Source: CAZPQK01 sp964588695 (lineage in GTDB: Bacteria > Krumholzibacteriota > Krumholzibacteriia > WVZY01 > JAKEHA01). Taken from it: 64,000 nucleotides of DNA. Positions 26,755 to 35,541 of the stretch are shown piece after piece; within the stretch, counting starts at the first letter, position 1, and every line of letters starts with the position of its first letter. The stretch spans positions 1 through 64,000 of the forward strand of contig CAZPQK010000010.1 of the NCBI GenBank assembly GCA_964588695.1, in the 5' to 3' direction. The notes under the pieces are model-generated. The model did no database searches. It had not been told where the DNA came from and saw nothing but the letters and a program-made list of their open reading frames with translations. A program made the position numbers and the translations under genes.

Positions 26755-27657
26755 GTGCAACGTCGCGTTCTGGTGACGGGAGCGAGTGGGTTTGTCGGGC
26801 GCTATACGCTAATGCCCCTGTCTTTCGCGCGCGATGTTGACGTGCACGCGGTATGCCTGGAACCCCATCCTGGCGAACCGGAGCTGACCTGGCACCAGGC
26901 CGACTTGCTTGATGAGTCCGATCGCGATGCATTGCTGCGCGATATTGCCCCCACGCATCTATTGCATGCCGCTTGGTTCACCACCCACGGCGAAGTATAC
27001 GAATCCCCCCACAACGACACCTGGGCGGAGGCCAGCAATGCGCTGTTTACCCGGTTTCACGAACTCGGGGGACAACGAGCGGTTCTGGTGGGCAGTTGCG
27101 CGCAGTACGACTGGACCCACGACACCTTAAGCGAAACCGACACACCAACTGTCTCCGCGTCACGTTACGGACGAGCCAAACAGCTAACCGAGGACCGGCT
27201 TATGGCTCTGGCCAAAGAAGGTCTGAGCGCGGCCTGCGGGCGTCTGTTTTTTGTTTATGGTCCGTACGATACTCCTAAACGGCTGGTGCCCAGCGTCATT
27301 GCCGGGCTGGTGCGGGATGAACCCGTCGCGTTGACGCACGGAGAACAGATCCGGGACTATCTTTATGCCGAAGACGCCGGCGCTGCCCTGGCAGCGCTGC
27401 TACTGTCAGATGTGCAAGGTCCGGTGAATATTGCGTCTGGACGACCCGTCCGTCTGAAAGATATCGTGGAACAACTGGCTGGCGAATTGGACCGCAAACA
27501 CCTGCTCAAGTTCGGAGCACGTCCGACTCCCGCGGGTGAACCCGCCCGGCTGGAAGCAACAGTAAACCGTTTGTTTAACGAGGTGGGGTGGAGTCCCCGC
27601 CACGACCTGGAAAGTGGTTGCCGCCGGACGTTGGCCTGGTGGCGCTCGCGGGTATAG
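26755..27657 (+). CDS. NAD-dependent epimerase/dehydratase (extended SDR)
   Basis: A 300-residue SDR starting at GTG 26755. The cofactor motif GASGFVG lies at residues 9-15, GSCAQYDW near 111 stands where the catalytic Ser usually sits, and SRYGRAKQLTE near 138 gives the Tyr-x3-Lys pair. The C-terminal half has the sugar-nucleotide binding blocks GRLFFVYGPYD and GEQIRDYLYAEDAG. It probably finishes the modified sugar nucleotide. AAAGGAG lies 13 nt upstream, a long spacing, yet no other in-frame start is available between the upstream TAG and this GTG. Confidence 0.84.
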   Translation: MQRRVLVTGASGFVGRYTLMPLSFARDVDVHAVCLEPHPGEPELTWHQADLLDESDRDALLRDIAPTHLLHAAWFTTHGEVYESPHNDTWAEASNALFTRFHELGGQRAVLVGSCAQYDWTHDTLSETDTPTVSASRYGRAKQLTEDRLMALAKEGLSAACGRLFFVYGPYDTPKRLVPSVIAGLVRDEPVALTHGEQIRDYLYAEDAGAALAALLLSDVQGPVNIASGRPVRLKDIVEQLAGELDRKHLLKFGARPTPAGEPARLEATVNRLFNEVGWSPRHDLESGCRRTLAWWRSRV

Positions 27658-27668
27658 AAAGGGAATCA

Positions 27669-28973
27669 GTGAAAATCGACTACGCGGTTCTCGGCGCCGG
27701 CATGGCCGGATTTGGCGCCGTTCATCATCTTCATATGGCCAACCGCGAATCCGTGCTGTTCGAGAAGAAACCCTACTACGGGGGACACACGTCGACCTAT
27801 TTGTACGAAGGCAAGTATACCTTCGACGACGGACCGCACATTTCGTTCACCAAGAATGAACGCCTGCAGGAACTGTTTGCCGAAAGTGTGGACGGTAAGT
27901 ACGAGGTCATCCAAGCCAAGGTTAACAACTACTGGCGCGGACACTGGATAAAGCATCCGGCGCAGTGCAACCTGCACGGACTACCGCAAGAACTGATTGT
28001 CGACATCATTCGTGATTTTGTTGACGCACAAAACAACGACTATGGCGCCATTACCAACTATCATGAATGGTTGCTGCAAACCTATGGGAAGACTTTTGCC
28101 GAAACCTTTCCCATGGAGTACGGGTTCAAGTACCACACTTTGACGATGGACCAAATGACCACCGACTGGTTGGGACCACGAATGTACGCTCCCAAGTTGG
28201 AGGAAGTCCTGAACGGCGCGTTGTCGCCGACCACACCCGACGTTCACTACGTTGACCACTTTCGCTATCCGTCCCATGAAGGATTCGTTCATTATTTGAA
28301 GCTGTTTGCAGGTCAAACCGATGTCCGAACGGATCACGAGTTGGTGGAACTGGACCCGAAAACCAAGACTTTGCGGTTTGCCAATGGCAACACCTGCGAG
28401 TATGAAAACGTTATTTCGTCGATTCCACTACCCGCGCTGATCCCAATGATCACCGGCGCGCCCAAGGATGTCGTTGACGCGGCGGCTCTATTAGTTAACA
28501 CCATGTGCGTGCTGGTGAATGTCGTCATCGACAGGGTCAATATTGTCGATGCCAACTGGTCGTACTTCTATGACCGAGATATTTTCTTCACGCGTCTTAG
28601 CTACCCTCACCTAATGTCGCCACACAATGTCCCCGAAGGGTGCAGCAGCATCCAGGCCGAAGTGTATTACTCAAACAAGTATCGCCCGCTCGACCGAGCA
28701 CCTGAAGAGTGTATAGACCCAACCGTTGCCGATCTGCGTAAAGTTGGACTCATTCAGGGGAACGACAAGGTACTTTTTACCAACGCCGTGCTAGTTCCAT
28801 ACGCCAACATCATCTACAACCACGATCGCAGCCAGGCACTCGACATTGTCCACGGATACTTACAAGACATCGGGGTAACGTATTGCGGTCGTTACGGAGA
28901 ATGGGATCATGCATGGACAGATGAGGCGTTCCTAAGCGGAGAGGGTGCTGCCGAACGCGTGTTGAGCGGCTAA
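27669..28973 (+). CDS. FAD-dependent oxidoreductase, UDP-galactopyranose-mutase/protoporphyrinogen-oxidase-like
   Basis: A 434-residue flavoprotein. GTG 27669 is preferred because AAAGGGA lies just upstream and the product starts at the first dinucleotide-binding strand. The FAD motif GAGMAG is at residues 9-14, followed by the substrate/FAD-contacting KKPYYGGHTSTY. Downstream blocks (SIPLPALIPMITGAP, YCGRYGEWDHAWTDEAFLSG) match the NAD(P)/FAD amine-oxidase superfamily often found in glycan loci. Converting a pyranose to a furanose sugar, or another redox step on a sugar nucleotide, is possible. The substrate cannot be inferred. It is the last biosynthetic gene before the two-component pair. 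Confidence 0.78.
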   Translation: MKIDYAVLGAGMAGFGAVHHLHMANRESVLFEKKPYYGGHTSTYLYEGKYTFDDGPHISFTKNERLQELFAESVDGKYEVIQAKVNNYWRGHWIKHPAQCNLHGLPQELIVDIIRDFVDAQNNDYGAITNYHEWLLQTYGKTFAETFPMEYGFKYHTLTMDQMTTDWLGPRMYAPKLEEVLNGALSPTTPDVHYVDHFRYPSHEGFVHYLKLFAGQTDVRTDHELVELDPKTKTLRFANGNTCEYENVISSIPLPALIPMITGAPKDVVDAAALLVNTMCVLVNVVIDRVNIVDANWSYFYDRDIFFTRLSYPHLMSPHNVPEGCSSIQAEVYYSNKYRPLDRAPEECIDPTVADLRKVGLIQGNDKVLFTNAVLVPYANIIYNHDRSQALDIVHGYLQDIGVTYCGRYGEWDHAWTDEAFLSGEGAAERVLSG

Positions 28974-28982
28974 CCCCAGATT

Positions 28983-31025
28983 ATGACCAAACGATTCTGG
29001 TACGCATTTGCAGGCCTTCTAGTGCTCGTCGCGCTTGCGGCATGGCTGCATCCGGCAGCGGCGGCAATGGCGGCAATCGCCGGCGGTTTTGTGGTTAAGT
29101 CGTTTGGAACTTACGAGTCTCGGCGACGGTATCAATCAGTTATCGGCGGAATCAAACCGGTACTTGCCGACACTAGCGTCGAACTAAAAGCGAAGGGCGA
29201 CCCCGACAAGCTTCTGGTTCGGAGTTTCAAAGAATTAGCTGCCGAGTTGGAACGCAAGAACTTTCAGCTGGTCGAGAAAAACATCCAGTTGCTTAGCTTA
29301 AAAGAGATTGGGCTAACCCTCATCTCGTCGCTCGACGAAAAGAAGGTCGTCGATGCTGTTGTCAGCTTTCTCTCCAAAGGTCTTGGTTTCCGTGAACTCT
29401 TTGTGGCCATCTACCACGACGATCGCAGCGAGTTTAACGTCTACCGATTCCGCGACGCCCCCGGCGGGTACATGTTTAACGAAAACACAATGCCGATTGG
29501 CGAGGCCAACGGCTTGTTTCGCAAAGTACTTCATACCCGTCAATCAGTCCTGATCCGTGACCCCGATATGCACCCGGTTGGCTCACTTGCCGGCCGCCCG
29601 CTGTTTCCCGACAGCACCATGAACTCCTACATTGTAGTGCCCATGATCAAGAGTACCGCGACGCAAGATTGCGGGCGACTGGACGACTGCGTGCTCAAAG
29701 CGTCTCCCAACTCGGGCGACACTGGAGATCCTGACGAGTATCGGTGTTCGGCTTGCGGACGAGTCCCGGTACTGGGTGCGATTGGCGTGACCGATGGCTA
29801 CAAAGCCGCAACCATGAGCAAAGTGGACCTGGTATCCATCGAAACGCTCGCTGTTCAAATCAGCACCATGCTGGAAAACTCTCGGCTGTTCGCGGAGCTT
29901 CGCAGCGAAGAGGCGTTTCGCCAGAACATCATCAACAGTATGATGAACGGCCTGGTAACGTGCGACACCAACGGCAACGTCATGCTGGCCAACGAATCTG
30001 CCTTAGAACTTACCGGGTATACTGAGGACGAGATCAAAAGACTCAACGTCGGCGATCTGTTTGGCGACAATGCCGCCACCGGCGAACCCGACCCGGTTTC
30101 AAGAACTCTTGCCAAGGGGCGCAAGGTCTTTCAGGGCGAAGGGTGGATCGCGAAAAAGAACGGCAGTCGCGATCCAGTCATATTGAACACGTCGTTTCTT
30201 TACGACGAGTCGCGAAACGTTCAGGGTGCGTTGGCGGTGTTTCTGGATATCGCTCGTATCAAAAGGATGGAAGAGCAAATTGTCCATCTCGACAAGCTCG
30301 CCGCGCTGGGTCGTTTTTCTTCGAGCATCGCCCACGAAATTCGTAATCCACTCACCGGAATTGCGGCGGGCATTCAGTATCTCCAGCGCGCCGGAGAGGT
30401 CTCCGATAATCAAACCGAAAACATTTCGTTCATCCTGGAAGAAGTCGATCGTATTGATCGTTTGATTGGCGACCTGATGAACGTCGTGCGCGTTAGCGAT
30501 CTCATTTTGGAAGAGACTTCGCTGCAGGATTTGGTGACCAGTGCGGTTCATTCCATGACCGAAATTGCCCGCAAACGCGGCGTTACGCTGCGAACAGAGT
30601 TTGATCCCGGTGGCCCCATCATGATGGTGGACATTGATCGCATCAAGCAGGTGCTCATCAACCTGGTCAAGAACGCGATTGAAGCCAGTCAGCAGGATGG
30701 GGAAGTGGCAGTGACGGTTTCGTACCCCAGTGACGTTTCGGACGTTTTGTTTGACGCTGTACAAGATTTTGCTATCATCCAGGTTAAAGACAACGGGTTA
30801 GGTATCACCGAAGAAGACAAGAAACGCATTTTCGAGCCCTTCTATTCCAGAAAATCAACCGGCACCGGACTGGGCCTTTACGTGACCCACAGTATTATCG
30901 AGCGACACAACGGTTACATTTACGTCGACAGCGAGTACGGTGTCGGCACGATTTTCACCGTCTATCTCCCAATCAAGCAGGTACGTCATGGAGACACCCG
31001 TGAAATCGGTCATCCTGTTAGTTGA
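28983..31025 (+). CDS. Membrane sensor histidine kinase: GAF (with four-Cys insertion) - PAS - HisKA - HATPase
   Basis: A 680-residue sensor. Two hydrophobic segments (about 5-37) anchor it and a coiled linker follows. A GAF domain covers about 100-300 and contains an unusual four-cysteine insertion: Cys230, Cys236, Cys255 and Cys258 (C-x5-C ... C-x2-C). A PAS domain spans about 310-430. The dimerisation/phosphoacceptor helix has HEIRNPL with His451. The ATPase domain has the N box around NLVKNAIEAS, then VKDNGLGI and STGTGLGLYV. It overlaps the response-regulator gene by 38 nt, so the pair is co-produced. Position suggests it governs the exosortase/polysaccharide locus as PrsK does in other bacteria, though the domain order differs from what I know of PrsK. 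Confidence 0.9.
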   Translation: MTKRFWYAFAGLLVLVALAAWLHPAAAAMAAIAGGFVVKSFGTYESRRRYQSVIGGIKPVLADTSVELKAKGDPDKLLVRSFKELAAELERKNFQLVEKNIQLLSLKEIGLTLISSLDEKKVVDAVVSFLSKGLGFRELFVAIYHDDRSEFNVYRFRDAPGGYMFNENTMPIGEANGLFRKVLHTRQSVLIRDPDMHPVGSLAGRPLFPDSTMNSYIVVPMIKSTATQDCGRLDDCVLKASPNSGDTGDPDEYRCSACGRVPVLGAIGVTDGYKAATMSKVDLVSIETLAVQISTMLENSRLFAELRSEEAFRQNIINSMMNGLVTCDTNGNVMLANESALELTGYTEDEIKRLNVGDLFGDNAATGEPDPVSRTLAKGRKVFQGEGWIAKKNGSRDPVILNTSFLYDESRNVQGALAVFLDIARIKRMEEQIVHLDKLAALGRFSSSIAHEIRNPLTGIAAGIQYLQRAGEVSDNQTENISFILEEVDRIDRLIGDLMNVVRVSDLILEETSLQDLVTSAVHSMTEIARKRGVTLRTEFDPGGPIMMVDIDRIKQVLINLVKNAIEASQQDGEVAVTVSYPSDVSDVLFDAVQDFAIIQVKDNGLGITEEDKKRIFEPFYSRKSTGTGLGLYVTHSIIERHNGYIYVDSEYGVGTIFTVYLPIKQVRHGDTREIGHPVS

Positions 31026-32415
31026 TGACCAGGACACGATCCGCTTCTTTCTAGAGAAAACGCTGACGCAAGAAGGGTATGAGACGGTTACCGCGCGCAC
31101 CGGAGCCGAGGCGTTGGAGAAGGCGAAAGAGATCATTCCCGATCTCGTTCTCTTGGACCTCAAACTGCCCGACATGAACGGGCTTGAGGTGCTTAAGCAA
31201 ATTAAGGAAATCTTTCCCGAGATCGGCGTCGTTATGATTACCGCGTTCGGCGATATCGAAACCGCCGTCAGCGCGATGAAGTCGGGCGCGTACGACTTTG
31301 TCAGCAAGCCCATCAACTTAGACCAGTTGCTCATGGTAATCACCAAGGGGCTGGAAAGCGCACGCCTGAACCGCGAGGTTCTGCAGCTAAAGCGCGAAAT
31401 GGATCCCGAACTGGGCTTCGACTACATTCTCGGCGACAGCCCCGCCATGAAGCGTGTCTACGACACCGTCAAACAGGTGGCGCAATCCGACACGACAACC
31501 GTCCTGATCGAAGGCGAAAGTGGGGTGGGGAAGGAGATGATCGCTCGCCTTATCCACCAATTCAGTTCCCGCTCGGAAAAGCCGTTTCTTGACATCAACT
31601 GCGCGAGCCTTCCCGAGCAGCTCCTGGAGAGCGAGCTATTTGGTTACGAGAAGGGCGCGTTTACCGACGCTAAGGCACAAAAGCAGGGATTGCTCGAGAT
31701 GGCCAACCGCGGAACGCTGTTCCTGGATGAAATTGGCGAGATGAGTCTCACAATCCAGGTGAAATTCCTGCGAGTATTGGAGAGAATGGTGTTTCGTCGT
31801 CTCGGCGGAACCAGCGATATTCACGTCAGCGTTCGGGTGGTTAGCGCCACCAACCGGGACCTGCAACGTGAAGTAGATGAAAGCCGTTTCCGCGCTGACC
31901 TCTTCTATCGCTTGAAGGTGGTCCCACTATACATTCCGCCGCTCCGGGAGCGAAAAGAAGACATCTTAAAGTTTGTAAATTACTTTGTTAATACGTTTAA
32001 CGCTAGGTTTAACAAAGAGTTCGACACGATAGATCAAGAAGCACAAGAGATGCTTTTGGCTTATGAGTGGCCTGGCAACATTCGCGAGCTTAAAAATGTT
32101 ATCGAACGGGTCGTCCTGCTAGAGGCGGGCAACAAAATCGACGCGGCTATGCTCCCGTTCGCCCACGGCCGGGTGGAGGAAAGCTCCATCGGGCGAAAGA
32201 TCGACCGCATTCTGTCGCAGCCGATCCCCGACAACGGTGTGGATTTCGACAATGTAATTTCCGAACTCGAGCGCGAGCTTATTATCAAGGCATCAGACCA
32301 GACTGGCTGGAACCAAAGTCGGACCGCCCGGCTACTGAACATGAAGCGGGATAAACTCCGTTATCGGATGAAGAACTTTAATCTTGGCGACGAAAGCCAT
32401 GTCAATTCGAGCTAG
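30988..32415 (+). CDS. Sigma-54-dependent response regulator (REC - AAA+ - Fis-type HTH)
   Basis: A 475-residue NtrC-family activator. The receiver domain has the acidic pair DD near 13-14, the phospho-acceptor Asp57 in VLLDLKLPD, and VMITAFGD. The AAA+ core (about 150-390) has Walker A GESGVGKE near 176-183, Walker B TLFLDEIGEM, and the sigma-54-contacting loop at 223-228, which reads GAFTDA instead of GAFTGA. A Fis-like helix-turn-helix closes the protein (NQSRTARLLNMKRDKLRYRM). ATG 30988 is preferred over the GTG at 30940 since the N-terminus then meets the receiver domain directly. It is the likely activator of the sigma-54 promoter at 17717 and resembles PrsR in setting. Confidence 0.93.
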   Translation: METPVKSVILLVDDQDTIRFFLEKTLTQEGYETVTARTGAEALEKAKEIIPDLVLLDLKLPDMNGLEVLKQIKEIFPEIGVVMITAFGDIETAVSAMKSGAYDFVSKPINLDQLLMVITKGLESARLNREVLQLKREMDPELGFDYILGDSPAMKRVYDTVKQVAQSDTTTVLIEGESGVGKEMIARLIHQFSSRSEKPFLDINCASLPEQLLESELFGYEKGAFTDAKAQKQGLLEMANRGTLFLDEIGEMSLTIQVKFLRVLERMVFRRLGGTSDIHVSVRVVSATNRDLQREVDESRFRADLFYRLKVVPLYIPPLRERKEDILKFVNYFVNTFNARFNKEFDTIDQEAQEMLLAYEWPGNIRELKNVIERVVLLEAGNKIDAAMLPFAHGRVEESSIGRKIDRILSQPIPDNGVDFDNVISELERELIIKASDQTGWNQSRTARLLNMKRDKLRYRMKNFNLGDESHVNSS

Positions 32416-32896
32416 TCTCTTACTGCTCCTGGTTCTGGGTTGCAGCATGAGTTGCGCCTACAGCACCAGTTCGCGGACCGCAAGAGACATCAAAACCATT
32501 GCCGTCCCGTTCTTCGAAAACCAAACCGCCGAACCCAACCTGGAGATCACGGTAACCGAAGACCTTATCGAGAACCTGATCAACGACAACACGCTTAAAG
32601 TCGTTCCGGAAGAGCGGGCCGACGCCGTGTTGACCGGCGCGATTACCGAGTTTGTAAACCGACCGTTTTCGTTTAACAACGATCTCGACGCCGAAGAGTA
32701 CCGCCTTCGTATTCGAGTTAAAGCAACACTTTTCAAACGCGCGGACAACACCGCCATTTGGGAAAACCAGGTGATCAGCGGTGACGCGGCCTACTTTGTT
32801 GGAGTTGCAAACCAACCAACGCTAGAAGATGCACTAGCCGAGGCACTTGAAGAAATCACCGAGCGTATTCTTAATCTCACTGTGCAGGACTGGTAG
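32399..32896 (+). CDS. lptE: LptE-like LPS-assembly lipoprotein
   Basis: A 165-residue lipoprotein. The signal ends in VLGC (Cys15); a second Cys at 19 has a poorer lipobox. The mature part has the LptE/DUF4136-like fold pattern of alternating strands and helices: KTIAVPFFENQTAEPNLE, VTEDLIENLINDN, ADAVLTGAITEFVN, AYFVGVANQPTLEDALAEA. LptE plugs LptD in the outer membrane and helps insert lipopolysaccharide. The gene sits between the response regulator (16-nt overlap) and holA (1-nt overlap), and lptE-holA adjacency is typical of many Gram-negatives, which strengthens the call. Confidence 0.85.
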   Translation: MSIRASLLLLLVLGCSMSCAYSTSSRTARDIKTIAVPFFENQTAEPNLEITVTEDLIENLINDNTLKVVPEERADAVLTGAITEFVNRPFSFNNDLDAEEYRLRIRVKATLFKRADNTAIWENQVISGDAAYFVGVANQPTLEDALAEALEEITERILNLTVQDW

Positions 32897-33912
32897 TGGG
32901 CAAAGCTCTAAGTACTTATAAGAAGCTTTTTGCTGCAGTCAAAGATGGCAAAGTGGCCTCCGTGTATTTTCTCTACGGCACCGAGACTTACATCAAGCGG
33001 GAGTTCAGCAGGGCAGTGATCGACGCCGCGCTGCCACCAGAAAACCGGGCGTTCAACCTGGACATCGTGTTCGGCGACTCTTTTGACCCGGCGGCTTTTG
33101 ACGAACGCCTGGGCAGCTTCGCGTTGTTTACTGCAACTCGCGTCGTTGTTTTGCGCAACTTCGAAGCGCTCACCCTGGCTCACAAAGACCATGTGATCGC
33201 GTCTGTCGATAACGTCGAGTCGGGCGTTACACTGATCATTGAGGCCGACGTGCCCGCGCTTGACTCTGCGCGTCTTAGAAACTTAAAAAAAGCAACCGAC
33301 ACCGTGGGCGGTGTCACTGCCGAGTTTGCGCATCTCGACGAAGACGAAACGATCCAACGCGCAACCGCGACGCTGCGCAAAGCCAACAAAGCCATTGACC
33401 GCGATGCCATGGATGCCCTCATAGAATCTGTGGGCCCGAAGCTAATCGACCTAAATAATGAGTTGGAGAAACTGATTCTTGCGGCTGATGGCGAACGAAT
33501 CGATCGTGAAATTGTCGCCGACGTCGTCGGCAAGTACCGCGTCGATTCCGTGTTTTCGCTGCTGGACGTGCTTAGCCGCCGCAACGCCGGCGATTGGGTC
33601 CGCCAACTGGACGAACTACTGGACGGCGGGGAAGAACCTTACATGTTGCTGGGAATGCTTCTCAAGCGCGTTACCCTGCTCTTGGCGATGAAAACCTCCC
33701 CTGCCGGTACCGAGGTTCCAGGCGTTTCTGGCTTTTACGCGCGGGTTCTTCGCGGCCAGGCACAGAAACTGGACGAACAACTTCTATGGAGGCTGCTCCA
33801 CAACCTCCGCTGGGCCGATCTAAAGCTCAAATCGACCGCCTTGCCAGCCCGAACGCTTATGGAACAAGCTTTGCTCGCATCTAGTACCGGACAACAACTT
33901 CAACCCAACTAG
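32896..33912 (+). CDS. holA: DNA polymerase III delta subunit
   Basis: A 338-residue clamp-loader subunit. The N-terminal part carries VYFLYGTETYIKREFSRAV and the segment around FGDSFDPAAFDERLGSFALFTATRVVVL that interacts with the beta clamp. The middle VESVGPKLIDLNNELEKL and C-terminal ALLASSTGQ regions complete the family pattern. Delta opens the sliding clamp during replication. GTG 32896 overlaps the final base of the lptE stop, indicating coupling. Essential housekeeping genes following the polysaccharide locus mark the boundary of the accessory region. Confidence 0.92.
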   Translation: MGKALSTYKKLFAAVKDGKVASVYFLYGTETYIKREFSRAVIDAALPPENRAFNLDIVFGDSFDPAAFDERLGSFALFTATRVVVLRNFEALTLAHKDHVIASVDNVESGVTLIIEADVPALDSARLRNLKKATDTVGGVTAEFAHLDEDETIQRATATLRKANKAIDRDAMDALIESVGPKLIDLNNELEKLILAADGERIDREIVADVVGKYRVDSVFSLLDVLSRRNAGDWVRQLDELLDGGEEPYMLLGMLLKRVTLLLAMKTSPAGTEVPGVSGFYARVLRGQAQKLDEQLLWRLLHNLRWADLKLKSTALPARTLMEQALLASSTGQQLQPN

Positions 33913-33913
33913 C

Positions 33914-34132
33914 ATGCCGCAAACTGAGATCAAAATTAACGCCCGTGGGCTCAGCAATCCTGGCCCACGCATGATGGTTCAAAACGCCATCGACAAAGGG
34001 GCCACCCGGATGCGAATCGTCGTGTCCAGCGCCGAAGCGATCGAAGACCTCAAGGCATTCCTGGCCAGCAAAACCAGCACGGTCCGGATCGATGAGATCG
34101 GCGAAGAATGGCATATGGTCGTTGAGATATAG
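33914..34132 (+). CDS. Small TusA/SirA-like protein without the catalytic cysteine
   Basis: A 72-residue protein one base after holA. The pattern DARGLxCPxP near the N-terminus of TusA-family sulfur carriers appears here as NARGLSNPGPRMM, so the active Cys is replaced by Asn. It is followed by QNAIDKGATRMRIVVSSAEAIEDLK, the helix-strand-helix expected of the two-layer fold, and a final strand EWHMVVEI. Without Cys it cannot relay persulfide in the usual way, so it is more likely a binding or regulatory member similar to YedF/DUF-type TusA-fold domains. The assignment rests on a motif match and predicted secondary structure. Confidence 0.55.
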   Translation: MPQTEIKINARGLSNPGPRMMVQNAIDKGATRMRIVVSSAEAIEDLKAFLASKTSTVRIDEIGEEWHMVVEI

Positions 34133-34171
34133 GATCGGTGTGCGTTGCATATTCACCCCCGGTAGGTATAG

Positions 34172-34192
34172 TTAACATAATATACATTATGC
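34172..34192. repeat. AT-rich inverted repeat between convergent genes
   Basis: CATAAT and ATTATG arms flank ATAC inside an AT-rich patch between the TusA-like gene (+) and the DUF4870-like gene (-). It has no GC stem typical of a terminator, so any role as a bidirectional transcription end is uncertain. The rest of this 121-nt spacer shows nothing recognisable. Confidence 0.25.
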
Positions 34193-34253
34193 GCCATATC
34201 GATACCCAGACCAATGCCGTGAGTATCGTACCAGGATCATTCTCCCCCCAATT

Positions 34254-34631
34254 CTAGATAACCGGAACCTTATCGGTGTATGGCGCGAAGAATGGCAGCT
34301 CCCACTTTTCGCCAAAGAGCGCCTTGACGAACCCCATGACCGATAGGAACAACGCTGTCAGGTAGACCGCGATTTGTCCAAGTATAACAATGATAAGGCC
34401 CAGGAATGGAAGCTGGCCGAGGGTTTTGTCGACGATCACGAGTACGGCAAACGCGATGCACTCCGCCAGGAACAGCAGGAACCCTTGACGCGCATGAAAG
34501 CGCACAAAAGCGCTCTCTTTGCTACGCCCGAGCGCGATAAAGCACAGAATGAAGAGGTATCCTATGGCAGCAATCCAGCGATCGGCGTCGCTGGGGCGAG
34601 GCTCGCTGCGTCGATCGACATGACCGTCCAC
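34254..34631 (-). CDS. DUF4870/Tic20-like small membrane protein
   Basis: A 125-residue protein with three to four hydrophobic helices: AAIGYLFILCFIAL, FLLFLAECIAFAVLVIV, and FLGLIIVILGQIAVYLTALF. RFHARQGFLLF after the first helix (H-A-x-Q-G) is the family hallmark. GTG 34631 is supported by GGAG 6 nt upstream. These proteins occur across bacteria and their function is not settled. It is transcribed away from the YfgM-like gene's 3' end and ends convergently with the holA operon. Confidence 0.75.
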   Translation of the reverse strand: MDGHVDRRSEPRPSDADRWIAAIGYLFILCFIALGRSKESAFVRFHARQGFLLFLAECIAFAVLVIVDKTLGQLPFLGLIIVILGQIAVYLTALFLSVMGFVKALFGEKWELPFFAPYTDKVPVI

Positions 34632-34705
34632 TAACAGCTCCAGAGCTGCTCCAAGACGCGATGCAGGTTCGGCGATGTAGGTTCGAGCGTCAGGGAGTTA
34701 TGCGT

Positions 34706-35371
34706 TTACTGGAAAAACGGAATCTTGGCTGCGGCTTGATCGCGCAGCATACCAGTTCCCTTTTCCATGACCAGTTGGTAGCAACGCAGCGCGTCGCTAC
34801 GTTTCTGAGCTTTTGCAAAAAACTCGCCTGCCTGGAAGGCGGTGTCCGCGTAACGAGGATCATCCCCATGAAACTCGTCCAAAAGGGCCCAAAGAGCGTT
34901 TCCGGCGTCTTCAAAATTCCCGGCGTTACCCGACGCTACCGCCTGACCAACCTTCGCACCTAGAACGAAATCCGACAGTTCCCCGGGATTATTGAGAAAA
35001 GCGGCATAATTCTGTTCAGCTTGCTCGTACTCGCGTTGGGCGAGACGTGATTCGGCCAGGAAGTAGGTCGCCATCGCGCCGACTCTGCCACCAGAGCGCT
35101 CCTTGACCTGCTCGAACGTCGCCGCGGCTGCCGCGAAGTCACCCTGTTGGTACAGCGACATAGCCGATGATAATTGCGTTTCGGACTGGCGCGCGGCGCT
35201 CTGCCTGCTACTGGAGCTAAACATGATAATTGCAATAGCGGCAACAAGAACAACCAAACCGATAACAATTTGGTTGAAGTGTTTCTGCGCCCACTGCGAA
35301 GCCTCAACGGCCCAAGTGACCAGCTGGTCTTCTTTGAGCGTGTGCTTGCCGGTGCGCCGGGCGGTAGACAT
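34706..35371 (-). CDS. YfgM-like TPR membrane protein (envelope chaperone type)
   Basis: A 221-residue single-pass protein with a 35-residue cytoplasmic part, one transmembrane helix (QIVIGLVVLVAAIAIIMF) and a periplasmic TPR domain (SAMSLYQQGDFAAAAATFEQV, TYFLAESRLAQREYEQAEQN, and more). This is the layout of YfgM, an ancillary chaperone bound to the Sec translocon in enterobacteria. Similarity is mainly architectural, so a general TPR scaffold is the alternative. ATG at 35371 faces a divergent intergenic region shared with the PDZ-PP2C gene. Confidence 0.72.
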   Translation of the reverse strand: MSTARRTGKHTLKEDQLVTWAVEASQWAQKHFNQIVIGLVVLVAAIAIIMFSSSSRQSAARQSETQLSSAMSLYQQGDFAAAAATFEQVKERSGGRVGAMATYFLAESRLAQREYEQAEQNYAAFLNNPGELSDFVLGAKVGQAVASGNAGNFEDAGNALWALLDEFHGDDPRYADTAFQAGEFFAKAQKRSDALRCYQLVMEKGTGMLRDQAAAKIPFFQ

Positions 35372-35400
35372 CTACAATACCTCTAAATGGCTGCGGTGAC

Positions 35401-35426
35401 GGACGTTAGCGAAATTCTGAACGTCC
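35401..35426. promoter_or_regulatory. Inverted repeat in a divergent promoter region
   Basis: GGACGTT and AACGTCC (7-bp arms, 12-nt spacer) lie between the divergently transcribed YfgM-like and PDZ-PP2C genes. An operator for a dimeric regulator is a possible role. TTGACA occurs at 35491-35496 but no good -10 is found at the right distance. Nothing else was recognised in this 170-nt stretch. Confidence 0.3.
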
Positions 35427-35541
35427 GACTAAGTTACCAGATCGAAATAACTTACGCAAGAGATTCCTATTTGCTGCACCAGTGCCTCTTGACAGCTATC
35501 CATCGTCCCACGGACACTGAAAGTTGCTTCCGGGAGGAGCC

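Noticed and set aside
35491..35520. TTGACA as -35 of a promoter for the PDZ-PP2C gene
   Set aside because: No acceptable -10 element at 16-18 nt downstream.
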